From positions 744,001-808,000 of the forward strand of contig NZ_JAJAWG010000001.1 of the NCBI RefSeq assembly GCF_020531905.1: 64,000 nt of DNA. Reading direction: 5' to 3'. The stretch's first letter is position 1; every line of letters starts with the position of its first letter. Below are positions 26,459 to 36,646 of this stretch, piece by piece. The translations under genes were made by a program, and so were the position numbers. Under the pieces are notes generated by a model. It was not told where the DNA came from. It did not search any database and saw only the letters and a program-made list of their open reading frames with translations. The DNA comes from Deefgea salmonis (GTDB taxonomy: Bacteria; Pseudomonadota; Gammaproteobacteria; Burkholderiales; Chitinibacteraceae).

Positions 26459-28369
26459 TTAAACCTTAGGCAAATCAGCTTTTACCAGCGCAATCAGCGC
26501 TTCCACTGTCATTTGCCCTAAGTCTTCACCACTGCGGTTACGCACGGCCACCAAACCTGCTTCACGTTCCTTATCCCCTACAATGAGCTGATAAGGAAGA
26601 CGTTGCAAGCTATGTTCGCGGATTTTATAGGTAATCTTCTCATTTCTCAAGTCCACTGATGCACGAAGTCCGCTTTGATTCAATAAATCAGCCGTTTTTT
26701 GCGCATATTCACGTTGAGACTCAGAAATATTCATCACCACCAGCTGTACTGGCGCTAACCAAGCAGGGAACGCACCCGCATGGTTTTCGATCAAAATACC
26801 AATAAAACGCTCTAAAGAGCCCAGCACAGCGCGATGCAACATAATCGGGTGATGCTTGGCATTATCCTCACCAACATACTCAGCACCTAAGCGCTCTGGC
26901 AAGTTGGGGTCGATTTGCAAAGTACCACATTGCCACAATCGGCCCAAGCAATCCTTTAATGTAAATTCAATTTTAGGACCGTAAAATGCGCCTTCACCAG
27001 GCAGGTACTCAAAGGCCAGGCCTTTTGAGTCTAAAGCAGCAGCCAAAGCCGCCTCTGCGCGATCCCAAGACGCCTCAGTACCAATGCGTTTTTCAGGTCG
27101 AGTTGAAAGCTTAACCAAAATATCATCAAAGCCAAAGTCAGCATAAACTTCTTTGAGCAAATCAATAAATGCAGCTGCTTCTTGCTGAACTTGATCTTCA
27201 GTACAGAAAATATGCGCATCATCTTGCACAAAACCACGCACCCGCATAATGCCATGCAAAGAGCCTGAGGGTTCATTGCGATGGCAAGAACCAAACTCAG
27301 CATAGCGCAACGGCAAATCACGGTACGAACGCAAACCTTGATTAAAGACTTGTACGTGACCAGGACAATTCATCGGTTTAATCGCGTAGTCGCGCTTTTC
27401 GGACTCGGTAGTAAACATGCCGTCGTGATAATTTTCCCAATGCCCTGATTTTTCCCACAAAGTACGATCCATCACCATCGGCGTACGAATTTCTTGATAA
27501 CCATGGCGATTTAATTTAGCACGCATGTACTGCTCAATAATTTGCCAAAGCGTCCAACCTTTAGGATGCCAAAATACCATACCCGGCGCTTCATCTTGCA
27601 TATGAAATAAATCAAGCAATTTACCTAATTTGCGATGATCACGCTTCTCCGCCTCCTCAAGCATATGGAGGTATTGCGCCAGATCTTCCTTCTTAGCAAA
27701 GGCTGTGCCATATACCCGTGTCAGCATTTCATTTTTACTATCACCGCGCCAATAAGCACCGGCCACTTTCATCAACTTAAATACTTTGAGCTTTCCGGTT
27801 GATGGCACGTGAGGCCCACGGCAAAGATCAGTAAAATCCCCCTCGCGATACAAGCTCAACACTTGATCCGCAGGAATAGATTCAATAATTTCAGCCTTGT
27901 AGTTTTCGCCAATGCCCTTGAAATAAGCAATCGCATCATCGCGACTTAACTCATAACGCTCAACTTGAATATCTTTTTTGACCAACTCGGTCATTTTCTT
28001 TTCAATTGCAGCCAAATCATCCAACGTAAATGGACGCTCATAGGCAAAGTCATAATAAAAGCCGTTTTCAATCACAGGACCAATAGTAACTTGTGCGGTT
28101 GGATAAAGCTGCTTCACAGCATATGCCAACAAATGCGCAGTTGAGTGGCGAATGACCTCAAGCCCTTCTGCGTCTTTATCCGTAATGATATTGAGCGACG
28201 CGTCTTGCGCCATCACATAACGCGTATCAACCAATTGACCATTGACCTTACCAGCCAGTGCCGCGCGAGCCAAACCGGGGGAAATGCTATGGGCCACATC
28301 ATATACAGATACTGCTGCATCATATTGACGCACTGAACCATCGGGAAGTGTAATCGCTGGCATATTCAT
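26459..28369 (-). CDS. thrS: threonyl-tRNA synthetase
   Basis: 636-residue class II synthetase. An N-terminal TGS domain ([24 protein letters not shown]) is followed by the editing domain with [16 protein letters not shown]. The catalytic core shows NCPGHV (zinc Cys) and the motif 2 region [19 protein letters not shown], and the C terminus is the anticodon-binding domain. Full length. It heads the translation gene group and is preceded by a terminator hairpin, so its promoter should lie in the ~50 bases before the ATG. Confidence 0.98.
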   Translation of the reverse strand: MNMPAITLPDGSVRQYDAAVSVYDVAHSISPGLARAALAGKVNGQLVDTRYVMAQDASLNIITDKDAEGLEVIRHSTAHLLAYAVKQLYPTAQVTIGPVIENGFYYDFAYERPFTLDDLAAIEKKMTELVKKDIQVERYELSRDDAIAYFKGIGENYKAEIIESIPADQVLSLYREGDFTDLCRGPHVPSTGKLKVFKLMKVAGAYWRGDSKNEMLTRVYGTAFAKKEDLAQYLHMLEEAEKRDHRKLGKLLDLFHMQDEAPGMVFWHPKGWTLWQIIEQYMRAKLNRHGYQEIRTPMVMDRTLWEKSGHWENYHDGMFTTESEKRDYAIKPMNCPGHVQVFNQGLRSYRDLPLRYAEFGSCHRNEPSGSLHGIMRVRGFVQDDAHIFCTEDQVQQEAAAFIDLLKEVYADFGFDDILVKLSTRPEKRIGTEASWDRAEAALAAALDSKGLAFEYLPGEGAFYGPKIEFTLKDCLGRLWQCGTLQIDPNLPERLGAEYVGEDNAKHHPIMLHRAVLGSLERFIGILIENHAGAFPAWLAPVQLVVMNISESQREYAQKTADLLNQSGLRASVDLRNEKITYKIREHSLQRLPYQLIVGDKEREAGLVAVRNRSGEDLGQMTVEALIALVKADLPKV

Positions 28370-28420
28370 CGCCTAAATCAGTTACTCGGCAAGCCGAGAC
28401 AATATTCATTCAAAAAAATC

Positions 28421-28450
28421 AAAAAAAAAGTGCGGCCTAGCCGCACTTTT
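28421..28450 (-). terminator. terminator between tRNA-Val and thrS
   Basis: Minus strand AAAAGTGCGGC-TAG-GCCGCACTTTT followed by more T (nine in total). It ends the transcript that comes through tRNA-Val, perhaps from the nuo operon, and isolates thrS. Confidence 0.88.
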
Positions 28451-28530
28451 ATATCCAATCTACGTACGGCTACCCAACTATAAAACAGGGTGTCGTGGTA
28501 ACTAACTGCATAGATTTGATCTCGAATTAT

Positions 28531-28607
28531 TGGTAGGCACGATTGGATTCGAACCAACTACCTCTTCCATGTCAAGGAAGCGCTCTAACCAGATGAGCTA
28601 CGCGCCT
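28531..28607 (-). tRNA. tRNA-Val(GAC)
   Basis: 77-base cloverleaf with encoded CCA on the minus strand. Acceptor AGGCGCG pairs with CGTGCCT (one G-U), the D arm is GCTCATCTGGTTAGAGC, the anticodon arm is CTTCC-TTGACAT-GGAAG with anticodon GAC, and the T arm is GTTGG-TTCGAAT-CCAAT. Discriminator A. It reads GUC/GUU. Confidence 0.95.
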
Positions 28608-28670
28608 AAAGAAGCAACATAATAAATATCATTTAACGTTTTGGCAAGCAAAGAACCATATTATTTATGA

Positions 28671-28970
28671 CTAAATGCCTGGTTTTCGCCAAAAATAGCG
28701 CCAAACAAAGCCCGGCCAAGCAAAAACCACAAACAGCGCAAAGGTGCTCACATAAAACGGCCAGTTTTGCGAATGGACCGGACTGATACGCGACTCAAAA
28801 AAATAAGCAAAGCCAGCCAATAAAGCATAAAGAACACCAAGCTCCAATAGACGCAAGCTAAAGGGCTTAGTAGCAGCCTTCATTTTCCAAAAACAAAACA
28901 TTTTTTCAGAAAAAAAAGGCAGGTTAGCTGCCAAAGCAGCCAACCCAACAATTAACAAAAAATTTTGCAT
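28671..28970 (-). CDS. DUF2818 membrane protein at the end of the nuo operon
   Basis: 99 residues from ATG 28970 with three hydrophobic segments (LLIVGLAALAANLPFF; LLELGVLYALLAGFAYFF; FYVSTFALFVVFAWPGFVWRYF). It matches the DUF2818 family, which in betaproteobacteria regularly follows nuoN. The function is unknown; position suggests a role tied to complex I or its assembly. It starts 4 bases after nuoN; an in-frame start 42 bases earlier would overlap nuoN and was not used. Confidence 0.85.
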   Translation of the reverse strand: MQNFLLIVGLAALAANLPFFSEKMFCFWKMKAATKPFSLRLLELGVLYALLAGFAYFFESRISPVHSQNWPFYVSTFALFVVFAWPGFVWRYFWRKPGI

Positions 28971-28974
28971 TACA

Positions 28975-30435
28975 TTAGTGAGGTAGCGAAGTAAATGATT
29001 GTGACACAGCATCAGAAAGTAAGTTCATCAAACCGTCAGGCATAAACCCAAGCACGAGAAGTAACAAACAATTGATCGACAATACGAGCTTGGCATCATT
29101 CCCAGCAATCAATGGCGATGAATCAACAGCATCATCAAAGTACATTACTTTAACAATGCGTAGATAATAAAACGCACCAATCAGAGAAAATACCACCGCA
29201 ATCACAGCCAACGGAACCAAGCCCATATCCACAACAACTTTCAAGATGGCTAACTTAGCAAAGAAGCCCAAGAAAATAGGAATGCCAGCCATAGAAAACA
29301 TGGTAAACAACATCATTGCAGCAAACCACGGGCTACGCTGATTTAAGCCTTTTAAATCATCAATTTGATCCGCCTCAAAACCTTGCCGAGACAGCAGCAT
29401 AATGATACCAAACGCTGCAGCACTCATTAATATATAGGAAACGATATAGAAAAATGACGCCGAATAACCTAAAGGGTTAGCGACCAACAGACCCAACAAG
29501 ACAAAGCCCATATGCGAAATGGTTGAATAACCAAGCATCCGTTTAATGTTGGTTTGAGAGATGGCCGTAATATTACCTAAGCCCATCGACAATACCGCCA
29601 ACACCATCAGCATGCCACGCCAATCAGGCGCAAAGCCCTCTAAAGCCTGCGCTAAAATACGCAAAGAAAACACAAACACAGCCGCTTTTGGTGCAGACGC
29701 AATGAGTTGCGTAATCGGCGTTGGCGCCCCTTGATAAACATCAGGAACCCACATATGAAATGGGACAGCGCCAAACTTAAAGCCCAAGCCCGTAACAATA
29801 AATACGATGGCAAAAACAGCCAATAGATTATTTGCTTGACCTGCTTGAATTGCATGCGACACGGCAAAAATATCGAGTGAACCGGTAGAGCCATACAACA
29901 TCGATACACCATACAACAGCATACCCGAAGCCAAAGCACCCAAAACGAAGTATTTCATCGCAGCTTCTGTCGAGGCAAATGACTCACGGTTTAAAGCCAC
30001 CAAGGCATACACCGACAAAGACATTAATTCTAGGCCTACATACAACGCCAAGAAATTGACCGATGACGCCATCACCATCATTCCCAATAATGAGAACAAG
30101 GTCAGGGTAAATAACTCACCACGAAATAACCCACGAGCCATTGCATAGCTACGACCATAGATCAGCACTAAAGCCACACCGACAATCATTGCCAACTTAG
30201 CAAAATCTGCAATTGGATCTACCAAATACAAGCCATTAAATGCGAAACGCAAATGCGGTTCATGCCCCATGAGCACCAAAGCGAAAGTGATCGCCAAAGT
30301 AGCCAAGGTCATTACATAAGTCAGATGCCGTTTAGCATCACTAATAAAAAGGTCAAGCAAAAGAATGGCGCAAGTTGCACACAGAAGGAAAATTTCTGGT
30401 GCCGCCACCCATGCATTAAGACTGGTCCAGGTCAT
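28975..30435 (-). CDS. nuoN: NADH-quinone oxidoreductase subunit N
   Basis: 486-residue antiporter-like membrane subunit of complex I with about 14 helices. The proton-channel helices with the conserved Lys are visible (KFGAVPFHMWVPDVYQGAPTPI and the following helix). It pumps protons as part of the membrane arm. Full length. Last of the 14 nuo genes in transcription order. Confidence 0.97.
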   Translation of the reverse strand: MTWTSLNAWVAAPEIFLLCATCAILLLDLFISDAKRHLTYVMTLATLAITFALVLMGHEPHLRFAFNGLYLVDPIADFAKLAMIVGVALVLIYGRSYAMARGLFRGELFTLTLFSLLGMMVMASSVNFLALYVGLELMSLSVYALVALNRESFASTEAAMKYFVLGALASGMLLYGVSMLYGSTGSLDIFAVSHAIQAGQANNLLAVFAIVFIVTGLGFKFGAVPFHMWVPDVYQGAPTPITQLIASAPKAAVFVFSLRILAQALEGFAPDWRGMLMVLAVLSMGLGNITAISQTNIKRMLGYSTISHMGFVLLGLLVANPLGYSASFFYIVSYILMSAAAFGIIMLLSRQGFEADQIDDLKGLNQRSPWFAAMMLFTMFSMAGIPIFLGFFAKLAILKVVVDMGLVPLAVIAVVFSLIGAFYYLRIVKVMYFDDAVDSSPLIAGNDAKLVLSINCLLLLVLGFMPDGLMNLLSDAVSQSFTSLPH

Positions 30436-30463
30436 GGTTCTAGCCTATTTCTTATAATAAGGA

Positions 30464-31969
30464 TTAATTAAGCTTGGTCTGTGAAGCTTGCCAAATCAGA
30501 TCATTCACTGACTGGTGCATCACCTCGGTAAACGGTGCTGGATATAAACCCATTCCTAAAACTGCGATGGCTAACACCGCTAGAATTAAAAATTCACGTT
30601 TATTGACATCCTTAAGCTCAGCAACATTTTGATTTGCAACTTCGCCAAAAATCACGCGCTTATACATCCAAAGTGTGTACGCTGCGCCAAAAATCAGCGT
30701 CGTTGCACCAGCCAACGCGTACCAGAAATTAATCTGAACCGCACCCAGCACGACCATAAACTCACCAACAAAACCAGATGTAGCAGGCAAGCCGGAATTG
30801 GCCATAGCAAACAGCATCATGAACGAGGCGAAAATTGGCATTTTATTCGCAACACCACCATAATCGGCGATTTTCCGGCTATGTACACGGTCGTACATCA
30901 CACCGATACAAAAGAACATCGCAGCAGAAACAAAGCCGTGTGAAATCATCTGGACTAAAGCGCCTTCAACGGCCCAAGAGTTTAATTCACGACCACTTAC
31001 TCCACCAAACATAAAGAAGCCGAGCGTTACAAACCCCATATGAGAGATCGATGAGTAAGCAACCAACTTCTTCATGTCAGTCTGAACCAAAGCCACCATA
31101 CCGATGTATACGACTGCAACCAGTGATAGCGCAACCATTAGCCACGCATACTCCCGTGAAGCATCAGGCAGAATCGGCAATACAAACCGCAAGAAACCAT
31201 AAGCCCCCAGCTTCAAAGTAATGGCAGCTAATACCATCGAACCACCTGTTGGTGCTTCAACGTGAGCATCTGGCAACCAAGTATGCACTGGCCACATTGG
31301 CACTTTCACCGCAAAGGCAAAAAAGAATGCAATCAGCAGCATGGTTTGCGCGCCCATTGTCAACGGCAAGCGTTGGAATGCAGCAATCTCAAAACTACCA
31401 CCGCTTTGATAATACAAATAAACAAACGCGACCAAGGTCAACAAAGAGCCAAGCAAGGTATACAAGAAGAACTTAACCGATGCATACACACGACGAGCAC
31501 CACCCCAGACACCAATAATCAAGTACATTGGGATCAGCATGGCCTCAAAGAAGGCGTAAAACAAAATGGCATCCATGGCCGCAAATGCGCCATTGATCAA
31601 GCCAGACATGATCAAAAATGCAGCCATGTATTGCGCCACACGCTTTTGAATCACTTGCCAGCCAGCCAATACCACCAATAAAGTGGTAAAACTATTCAAA
31701 ATCACAAACAGCATAGATAAACCATCTACGCCGAGGTGATAATTAATATTCAAGCTTTCAACCCACGGCTTCATTTCCGTGAATTGCATGCCACCGTGAA
31801 ACGTATCAAAGCCAGTGTAAAGCGGAATCGTAACCAAAAAAGAAACCAAAGCGCCCATCAGCGCCAGCCAGCGCGCTGCAGGAGCATTTTTATCGCTACC
31901 CGTAGCAAGCACAATCAAACCTGCCACAATGGGCAGCCAGATTGCAAGGCTGAGGAGATTACCCGTCAT
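30464..31969 (-). CDS. nuoM: NADH-quinone oxidoreductase subunit M
   Basis: 501-residue antiporter-like subunit in the middle of the membrane arm. Conserved AVKVPMWPVHTWLPDAHVEAPTGGS and KKLVAYSSISHMGFV blocks carry the channel Lys/Glu residues. Ends 28 bases before nuoN. No frameshift or missing segment. Confidence 0.97.
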   Translation of the reverse strand: MTGNLLSLAIWLPIVAGLIVLATGSDKNAPAARWLALMGALVSFLVTIPLYTGFDTFHGGMQFTEMKPWVESLNINYHLGVDGLSMLFVILNSFTTLLVVLAGWQVIQKRVAQYMAAFLIMSGLINGAFAAMDAILFYAFFEAMLIPMYLIIGVWGGARRVYASVKFFLYTLLGSLLTLVAFVYLYYQSGGSFEIAAFQRLPLTMGAQTMLLIAFFFAFAVKVPMWPVHTWLPDAHVEAPTGGSMVLAAITLKLGAYGFLRFVLPILPDASREYAWLMVALSLVAVVYIGMVALVQTDMKKLVAYSSISHMGFVTLGFFMFGGVSGRELNSWAVEGALVQMISHGFVSAAMFFCIGVMYDRVHSRKIADYGGVANKMPIFASFMMLFAMANSGLPATSGFVGEFMVVLGAVQINFWYALAGATTLIFGAAYTLWMYKRVIFGEVANQNVAELKDVNKREFLILAVLAIAVLGMGLYPAPFTEVMHQSVNDLIWQASQTKLN

Positions 31970-32029
31970 ATTTAACCTACTTATTATGTATTAAATCTGT
32001 CGTCATCAAAAAAAGCGAAACAACACCAA

Positions 32030-34069
32030 TCACGGCAAAGTGAGTACGCCACCCAACCACCAAGTCATCAGCAGCAAGGCGCCAATAATCATTGCAAAAG
32101 CGTAATGGTAGATGTATCCAGTTTGCAGGCGACGAATAAGACCGGAAAACACGCCAACAAGCTTTGCAGTTCCATTCACCAACAGACCATCAATCAGCAA
32201 TGTATCACCCACTTTCCAAAGCACCGTACCCAGCGCACGGGCACCTGCAGTAAATACATTGATATACAAATGATCCATGTAATACTTTTCTTCAAGCAGT
32301 TTTCTAACACCAATTGCAGTAAAGAATCGATCACATGCTGCAGGAAGTTGTGGTGCCTTCATATAGAACAACCATGCAGTGGCAACACCAGCAAAAGCCA
32401 ACCAAAATGGCAATGTGACAAACGCATGAGTGGCCATACCCATCGCATCATGCGCATGGTGAACCACTGCTTCCATTGCTGGATGAGCCTCAAGATTAAC
32501 CGTCAACACATCTTTAAAGAACTCACCGGCTAACATCGGGCTGATTGCGATATAACCCACAAGTACCGAAGGAATTGCCAGCAAAATCAATGGCAACGTA
32601 ACAACCCATGGCGACTCGTGCGGCTTGTCATTCGGTCCCAAGCCATGATGATGGTCGTGATCATCATGGGCATCATGGCCATGGTGCGTATCTTTCTTTT
32701 GCATCCACTGCTCTTTGCCGTGGAAAACCAAGAAATACATCCGGAATGAATAAAATGCCGTAACAAACACGCCTGCGACAACAGCAAAATACGCAAACCC
32801 AGCGCCAGGTAATTTAGAAGCTTCAACCGCAAGAATAATTGAATCTTTTGAATAGAAACCCGAGAAAAATGGAGTCCCAATCAAAGCCAAAGAACCAATC
32901 AACGACGTGATCCACGTAATCGGCATGTATTTGCGCAAGCCACCCATATTGCGGATATTTTGATCATGATGCATCCCCATAATCACCGACCCCGCGGCAA
33001 GGAAGAGCAACGCCTTAAAGAAAGCGTGCGTCATCAAGTGCATCAATGCTACTGAATATGCAGACACACCCAATGCCACCGTCATATAGCCCAGCTGCGA
33101 CAAAGTCGAATATGCAACAACTCGCTTAATGTCGTTTTGGATAATCCCAAGGAAACCCATAAATAGCGCGGTAATCGCCCCAATCACCAACACAAAATTG
33201 AGCGCGGTATCTGACATCTCAAACAACGGCGACATCCGTGAAACCATAAAGATACCGGCAGTCACCATTGTTGCTGCATGGATCAATGCTGAAATTGGTG
33301 TTGGGCCTTCCATTGAATCAGGCAACCAAACATGCAAAGGAAATTGCGCTGATTTACCCATTGCGCCAATAAACAGCAAGATGCAAGTCACAGTCATCAA
33401 TGACCATGGCGTACCAGCAAACAAGCTAATCGTCGCATCTTTAAGTTCAGGCGCTTTTGCAAACACTTCGGCGTAATCGAGTGTACCAAAATGAGCCAAT
33501 ACCAAACCAATCCCAAGCAAGAAACCTAAGTCTCCGACACGGTTAACCAAAAAGGCCTTCAAGTTTGCAAATGTTGCAGTTGGGCGTTTAAACCAAAAAC
33601 CGATCAACAAGTACGACACCAAGCCCACCGCTTCCCAGCCAAAAAACAGCTGTACGAAGTTATTACTCATCACGAGCATTAACATCGAGAAGGTAAACAA
33701 TGAGATATAACTAAAAAAGCGCTGATAACCAGGGTCATCTTGCATATAGCCAATCGTGTAGATATGCACCATCAGCGATACAAAGGTGACAACACACATC
33801 ATCATTGCAGTGAGGTTATCGACTAAAAAGCCGATATTCAAATCCACGCCATTGACTGATAGCCATGTGTAGAGATTGCCATTAAACGAGTCGCCGCCAT
33901 TGAGCAAATAATTTAAGGTGTAGGCCGACAAAGCAAACGATGCTGCAACGCCTGCAATCGTTGCAATATGTGCCGCTCGACGGCTAATCGCCCAGCCAAA
34001 CAAACCAGCGATTAGCGAACCCAATAATGGCGCTAGCGGTATAAGCAAATAAATCGATTTCATATCCAT
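32030..34069 (-). CDS. nuoL: NADH-quinone oxidoreductase subunit L
   Basis: 679-residue distal antiporter-like subunit. It has the core helices (MGKSAQFPLHVWLPDSMEGPTPISALIHAATMV and KRVVAYSTLSQLGYM) and the C-terminal lateral helix that runs along the membrane arm. A His/Asp-rich loop (DTHHGHDAHDDHDHHHG) near residue 460 stands out and could bind metal or be a simple low-complexity insertion. A 60-base gap separates it from nuoM. Confidence 0.97.
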   Translation of the reverse strand: MDMKSIYLLIPLAPLLGSLIAGLFGWAISRRAAHIATIAGVAASFALSAYTLNYLLNGGDSFNGNLYTWLSVNGVDLNIGFLVDNLTAMMMCVVTFVSLMVHIYTIGYMQDDPGYQRFFSYISLFTFSMLMLVMSNNFVQLFFGWEAVGLVSYLLIGFWFKRPTATFANLKAFLVNRVGDLGFLLGIGLVLAHFGTLDYAEVFAKAPELKDATISLFAGTPWSLMTVTCILLFIGAMGKSAQFPLHVWLPDSMEGPTPISALIHAATMVTAGIFMVSRMSPLFEMSDTALNFVLVIGAITALFMGFLGIIQNDIKRVVAYSTLSQLGYMTVALGVSAYSVALMHLMTHAFFKALLFLAAGSVIMGMHHDQNIRNMGGLRKYMPITWITSLIGSLALIGTPFFSGFYSKDSIILAVEASKLPGAGFAYFAVVAGVFVTAFYSFRMYFLVFHGKEQWMQKKDTHHGHDAHDDHDHHHGLGPNDKPHESPWVVTLPLILLAIPSVLVGYIAISPMLAGEFFKDVLTVNLEAHPAMEAVVHHAHDAMGMATHAFVTLPFWLAFAGVATAWLFYMKAPQLPAACDRFFTAIGVRKLLEEKYYMDHLYINVFTAGARALGTVLWKVGDTLLIDGLLVNGTAKLVGVFSGLIRRLQTGYIYHYAFAMIIGALLLMTWWLGGVLTLP

Positions 34070-34101
34070 TGGTATTCTTGTCCGATTCTATGTTGTCCGG
34101 T

Positions 34102-34407
34102 TTAACCCTTCAGGCTATCCAAATCTTCGACGTTGATCGACCGTAAATTACGGAAGAGCACCACCAAGATAGCGAGGCCAATAGCCGATTCGGCTGCAGC
34201 AACGGTTAGGATAAAGAAGACGAAAATCTGGCCACCGGTATCGCCTAAAAACTGCGAAAACGCGATGAAATTCATATTCACGGACAACAGCATCAATTCG
34301 ATTGCCATTAGCAATACGATTAGATTTTTGCGGTTCATGAAAATGCCAAACACGCTGGTCGCAAACATAATTGCGCCCAGTACAAGGTAATGAGTCAGTG
34401 TAAGCAC
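34102..34407 (-). CDS. nuoK: NADH-quinone oxidoreductase subunit K
   Basis: 101 residues, three transmembrane helices, full length. The two conserved Glu residues of the proton path lie in the second and third helices ([19 protein letters not shown] and [14 protein letters not shown]). Located between nuoJ and nuoL as expected. Confidence 0.97.
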   Translation of the reverse strand: MLTLTHYLVLGAIMFATSVFGIFMNRKNLIVLLMAIELMLLSVNMNFIAFSQFLGDTGGQIFVFFILTVAAAESAIGLAILVVLFRNLRSINVEDLDSLKG

Positions 34408-34437
34408 ATATCCTCCCTAAACTCTTATCTAGGCCAA

Positions 34438-35073
34438 TTAGGCTGCAGGTTGATCGGTAGACTGGGCATCACTTGCCGAATCTTTTGGCTCAGACGCCAT
34501 TTTTACAATCCGTAAGCGATCGTCGCGTTTTACACGAACTTGCTCACCTGGATTGATATACTTGGTATTCTTGCGCTTGCGTAATGTCAGTGCAATCGCC
34601 GCAATCATCCCAACCAGCAGCAACACGGCCGACAACTGGAACGGTAAGAAATACTGGGTATAAATTAACATACCCAATGTTTCAGCTGAAGCCGTATTAA
34701 AACTTGGCTCAAGCAAGCGGGACTCATCAATTTGCGCTGCGCGATGTGACAGAATCATCACCATTTCAATCAACATAATGATTGCAACGGTGCCTGCCAC
34801 CGGTAAAAACTTCCAAAAGCTCTTGCGTAACGCTTCGAAGTTAATATCCAGCATCATCACCACAAACAAGAACAACACCATTACCGCACCGACATAAATC
34901 ACAATCAGTGAAACGGCTAAGAACTCAGCTTTAATCAGCATCCACAATACGGCGCTATTAAAGAACGACAAGACCAAATAGAGCACGGCATGGACTGGAT
35001 TCTTAGCTGTAATCACACGAAATGCGGCAAAAATCAGCACTGCCGCAAAGACATAAAAAAGCGCTAAAGTCAT
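34438..35073 (-). CDS. nuoJ: NADH-quinone oxidoreductase subunit J
   Basis: 211-residue five-helix membrane subunit; the conserved IYVGAVMVLFLFVVMML helix with its pi-bulge region is present. The soluble C terminus is longer than in E. coli and rich in charged residues and Ser/Asp (ASEPKDSASDAQSTDQPAA). Nine bases separate it from nuoI. Confidence 0.96.
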   Translation of the reverse strand: MTLALFYVFAAVLIFAAFRVITAKNPVHAVLYLVLSFFNSAVLWMLIKAEFLAVSLIVIYVGAVMVLFLFVVMMLDINFEALRKSFWKFLPVAGTVAIIMLIEMVMILSHRAAQIDESRLLEPSFNTASAETLGMLIYTQYFLPFQLSAVLLLVGMIAAIALTLRKRKNTKYINPGEQVRVKRDDRLRIVKMASEPKDSASDAQSTDQPAA

Positions 35074-35082
35074 ATTTTATTC

Positions 35083-35574
35083 CTAGCGATACTTAGCATC
35101 AGCAGCTTTGCGTTCAGCGATTTCAGCTTCGTATTTATCACCGACTGCCAACAACATTGGCTTGGTGTAATACAAATCGCCACGTTTTTCACCGTGATAT
35201 TCATAAATATGCGTTTCTACAATCGCATCAACCGGACAGGCTTCTTCACAAAAACCGCAAAAAATACACTTAGTCAGGTCAATATCATAACGGCTGGTAC
35301 GACGAGTTTTATCGTCAGGACGCGCCTCTGATTCAATCGTAATCGCCATAGCCGGGCAAACCGCTTCACACAATTTGCAAGCAATACAACGCTCTTCGCC
35401 ATTGGCGTAGCGGCGCTGGGCATGTAAACCACGAAAACGCGGGCTATACGGTGTTTTTTCCTCAGGAAATTGCACTGTAATCTTCCGCTGGAAAAAGTGA
35501 CGGCCCGTTAACAACAAGCCCTTCACCAATTCAACCAGCAAGAAGGTTTTAAAGAAATATAAAATTTTATCCAT
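35083..35574 (-). CDS. nuoI: NADH-quinone oxidoreductase subunit I
   Basis: 163-residue ferredoxin-like subunit that carries clusters N6a and N6b: [12 protein letters not shown] and [12 protein letters not shown], both complete. It connects the peripheral and membrane arms. The amphipathic N terminus ([14 protein letters not shown]) contacts the membrane. Confidence 0.98.
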   Translation of the reverse strand: MDKILYFFKTFLLVELVKGLLLTGRHFFQRKITVQFPEEKTPYSPRFRGLHAQRRYANGEERCIACKLCEAVCPAMAITIESEARPDDKTRRTSRYDIDLTKCIFCGFCEEACPVDAIVETHIYEYHGEKRGDLYYTKPMLLAVGDKYEAEIAERKAADAKYR

Positions 35575-35592
35575 GGCGTAAGTCCTTTTCCA

Positions 35593-36636
35593 TTACCAGA
35601 TCGACCAAGGGGTCTGCATCCAAGCACCCACCAAGACAATCCAAACCAAAGTTACTGGAATAAAGATCTTCCAACCTAGGCGCATTAATTGATCGTAACG
35701 ATAGCGCGGAAATGTTGCGCGGAACCACAAGAAGCAGAACAGCAAGAATGCAACTTTCAACACCCACCACAGCGGGCTCGCCGCGCCAAGCACAGGAATC
35801 GACGCAGGGAATGGTGATAACCAGCCACCCAAGAACATCACCGAAGCCATGGCTGAAATCAAAATCATATTGGCGTATTCAGCCAAGAAGAACAGTGCAA
35901 AACCCATGCCTGAATACTCAACCATGTGTCCAGCAACAATCTCAGACTCACCTTCAGTCACGTCAAATGGTGCACGGTTAGTTTCAGCAACACCCGCGAT
36001 GAAATACACAACAAACAGTGGTAACAGCGGGATCAGATTCCAAGATAAAATCGAACCACCAGCCACGCCCTGACCTTGCTGCTCAACAATTGCGGTGAGG
36101 TTCAAACTACCTGAAACCATAATCACGCCAACCAGCGCAAAACCCATTGCCAACTCGTAAGAGATCACTTGAGCAGCTGCACGCATACCACCCAAGAAAG
36201 CATATTTCGAATTAGACGCCCATCCTGCCAAGATCACACCGTAAACACCCATTGAAGTAATAGCCATCACGTAGAGCAAACCTACGTTGACATCAGCCAA
36301 TACATACCCAGGGTAAAACGGTACAACCGCCCATGCGCCTAGCGCAGGAACCAATACCATGATGGGTGCTAAAAAGAACAGCTTCTTATCAGCAGCGCTA
36401 GGTGCAATAATTTCTTTTAACAATAGCTTTACGCCATCAGCAACCGGTTGCAGCAAACCGAAAGGACCAACCCGATTAGGGCCAATCCGAATTTGCATAA
36501 AACCGATTACTTTGCGCTCTGCCAGCGTTAAATAAGCCACAGCTCCCATAATGGGCGCCACAATCAAAACAATCTTGAGTAGCGTCCAAACGACAAAAGC
36601 AATGTCATAACCCAAATAACTTTGTAGAAATTCCAT
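35593..36636 (-). CDS. nuoH: NADH-quinone oxidoreductase subunit H
   Basis: 347-residue membrane subunit that forms the quinone chamber. Conserved loops [31 protein letters not shown] and [20 protein letters not shown] with their Glu/Asp residues are intact. About eight helices. Full length. Confidence 0.98.
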   Translation of the reverse strand: MEFLQSYLGYDIAFVVWTLLKIVLIVAPIMGAVAYLTLAERKVIGFMQIRIGPNRVGPFGLLQPVADGVKLLLKEIIAPSAADKKLFFLAPIMVLVPALGAWAVVPFYPGYVLADVNVGLLYVMAITSMGVYGVILAGWASNSKYAFLGGMRAAAQVISYELAMGFALVGVIMVSGSLNLTAIVEQQGQGVAGGSILSWNLIPLLPLFVVYFIAGVAETNRAPFDVTEGESEIVAGHMVEYSGMGFALFFLAEYANMILISAMASVMFLGGWLSPFPASIPVLGAASPLWWVLKVAFLLFCFLWFRATFPRYRYDQLMRLGWKIFIPVTLVWIVLVGAWMQTPWSIW

Positions 36637-36646
36637 GTTTTGCCCC

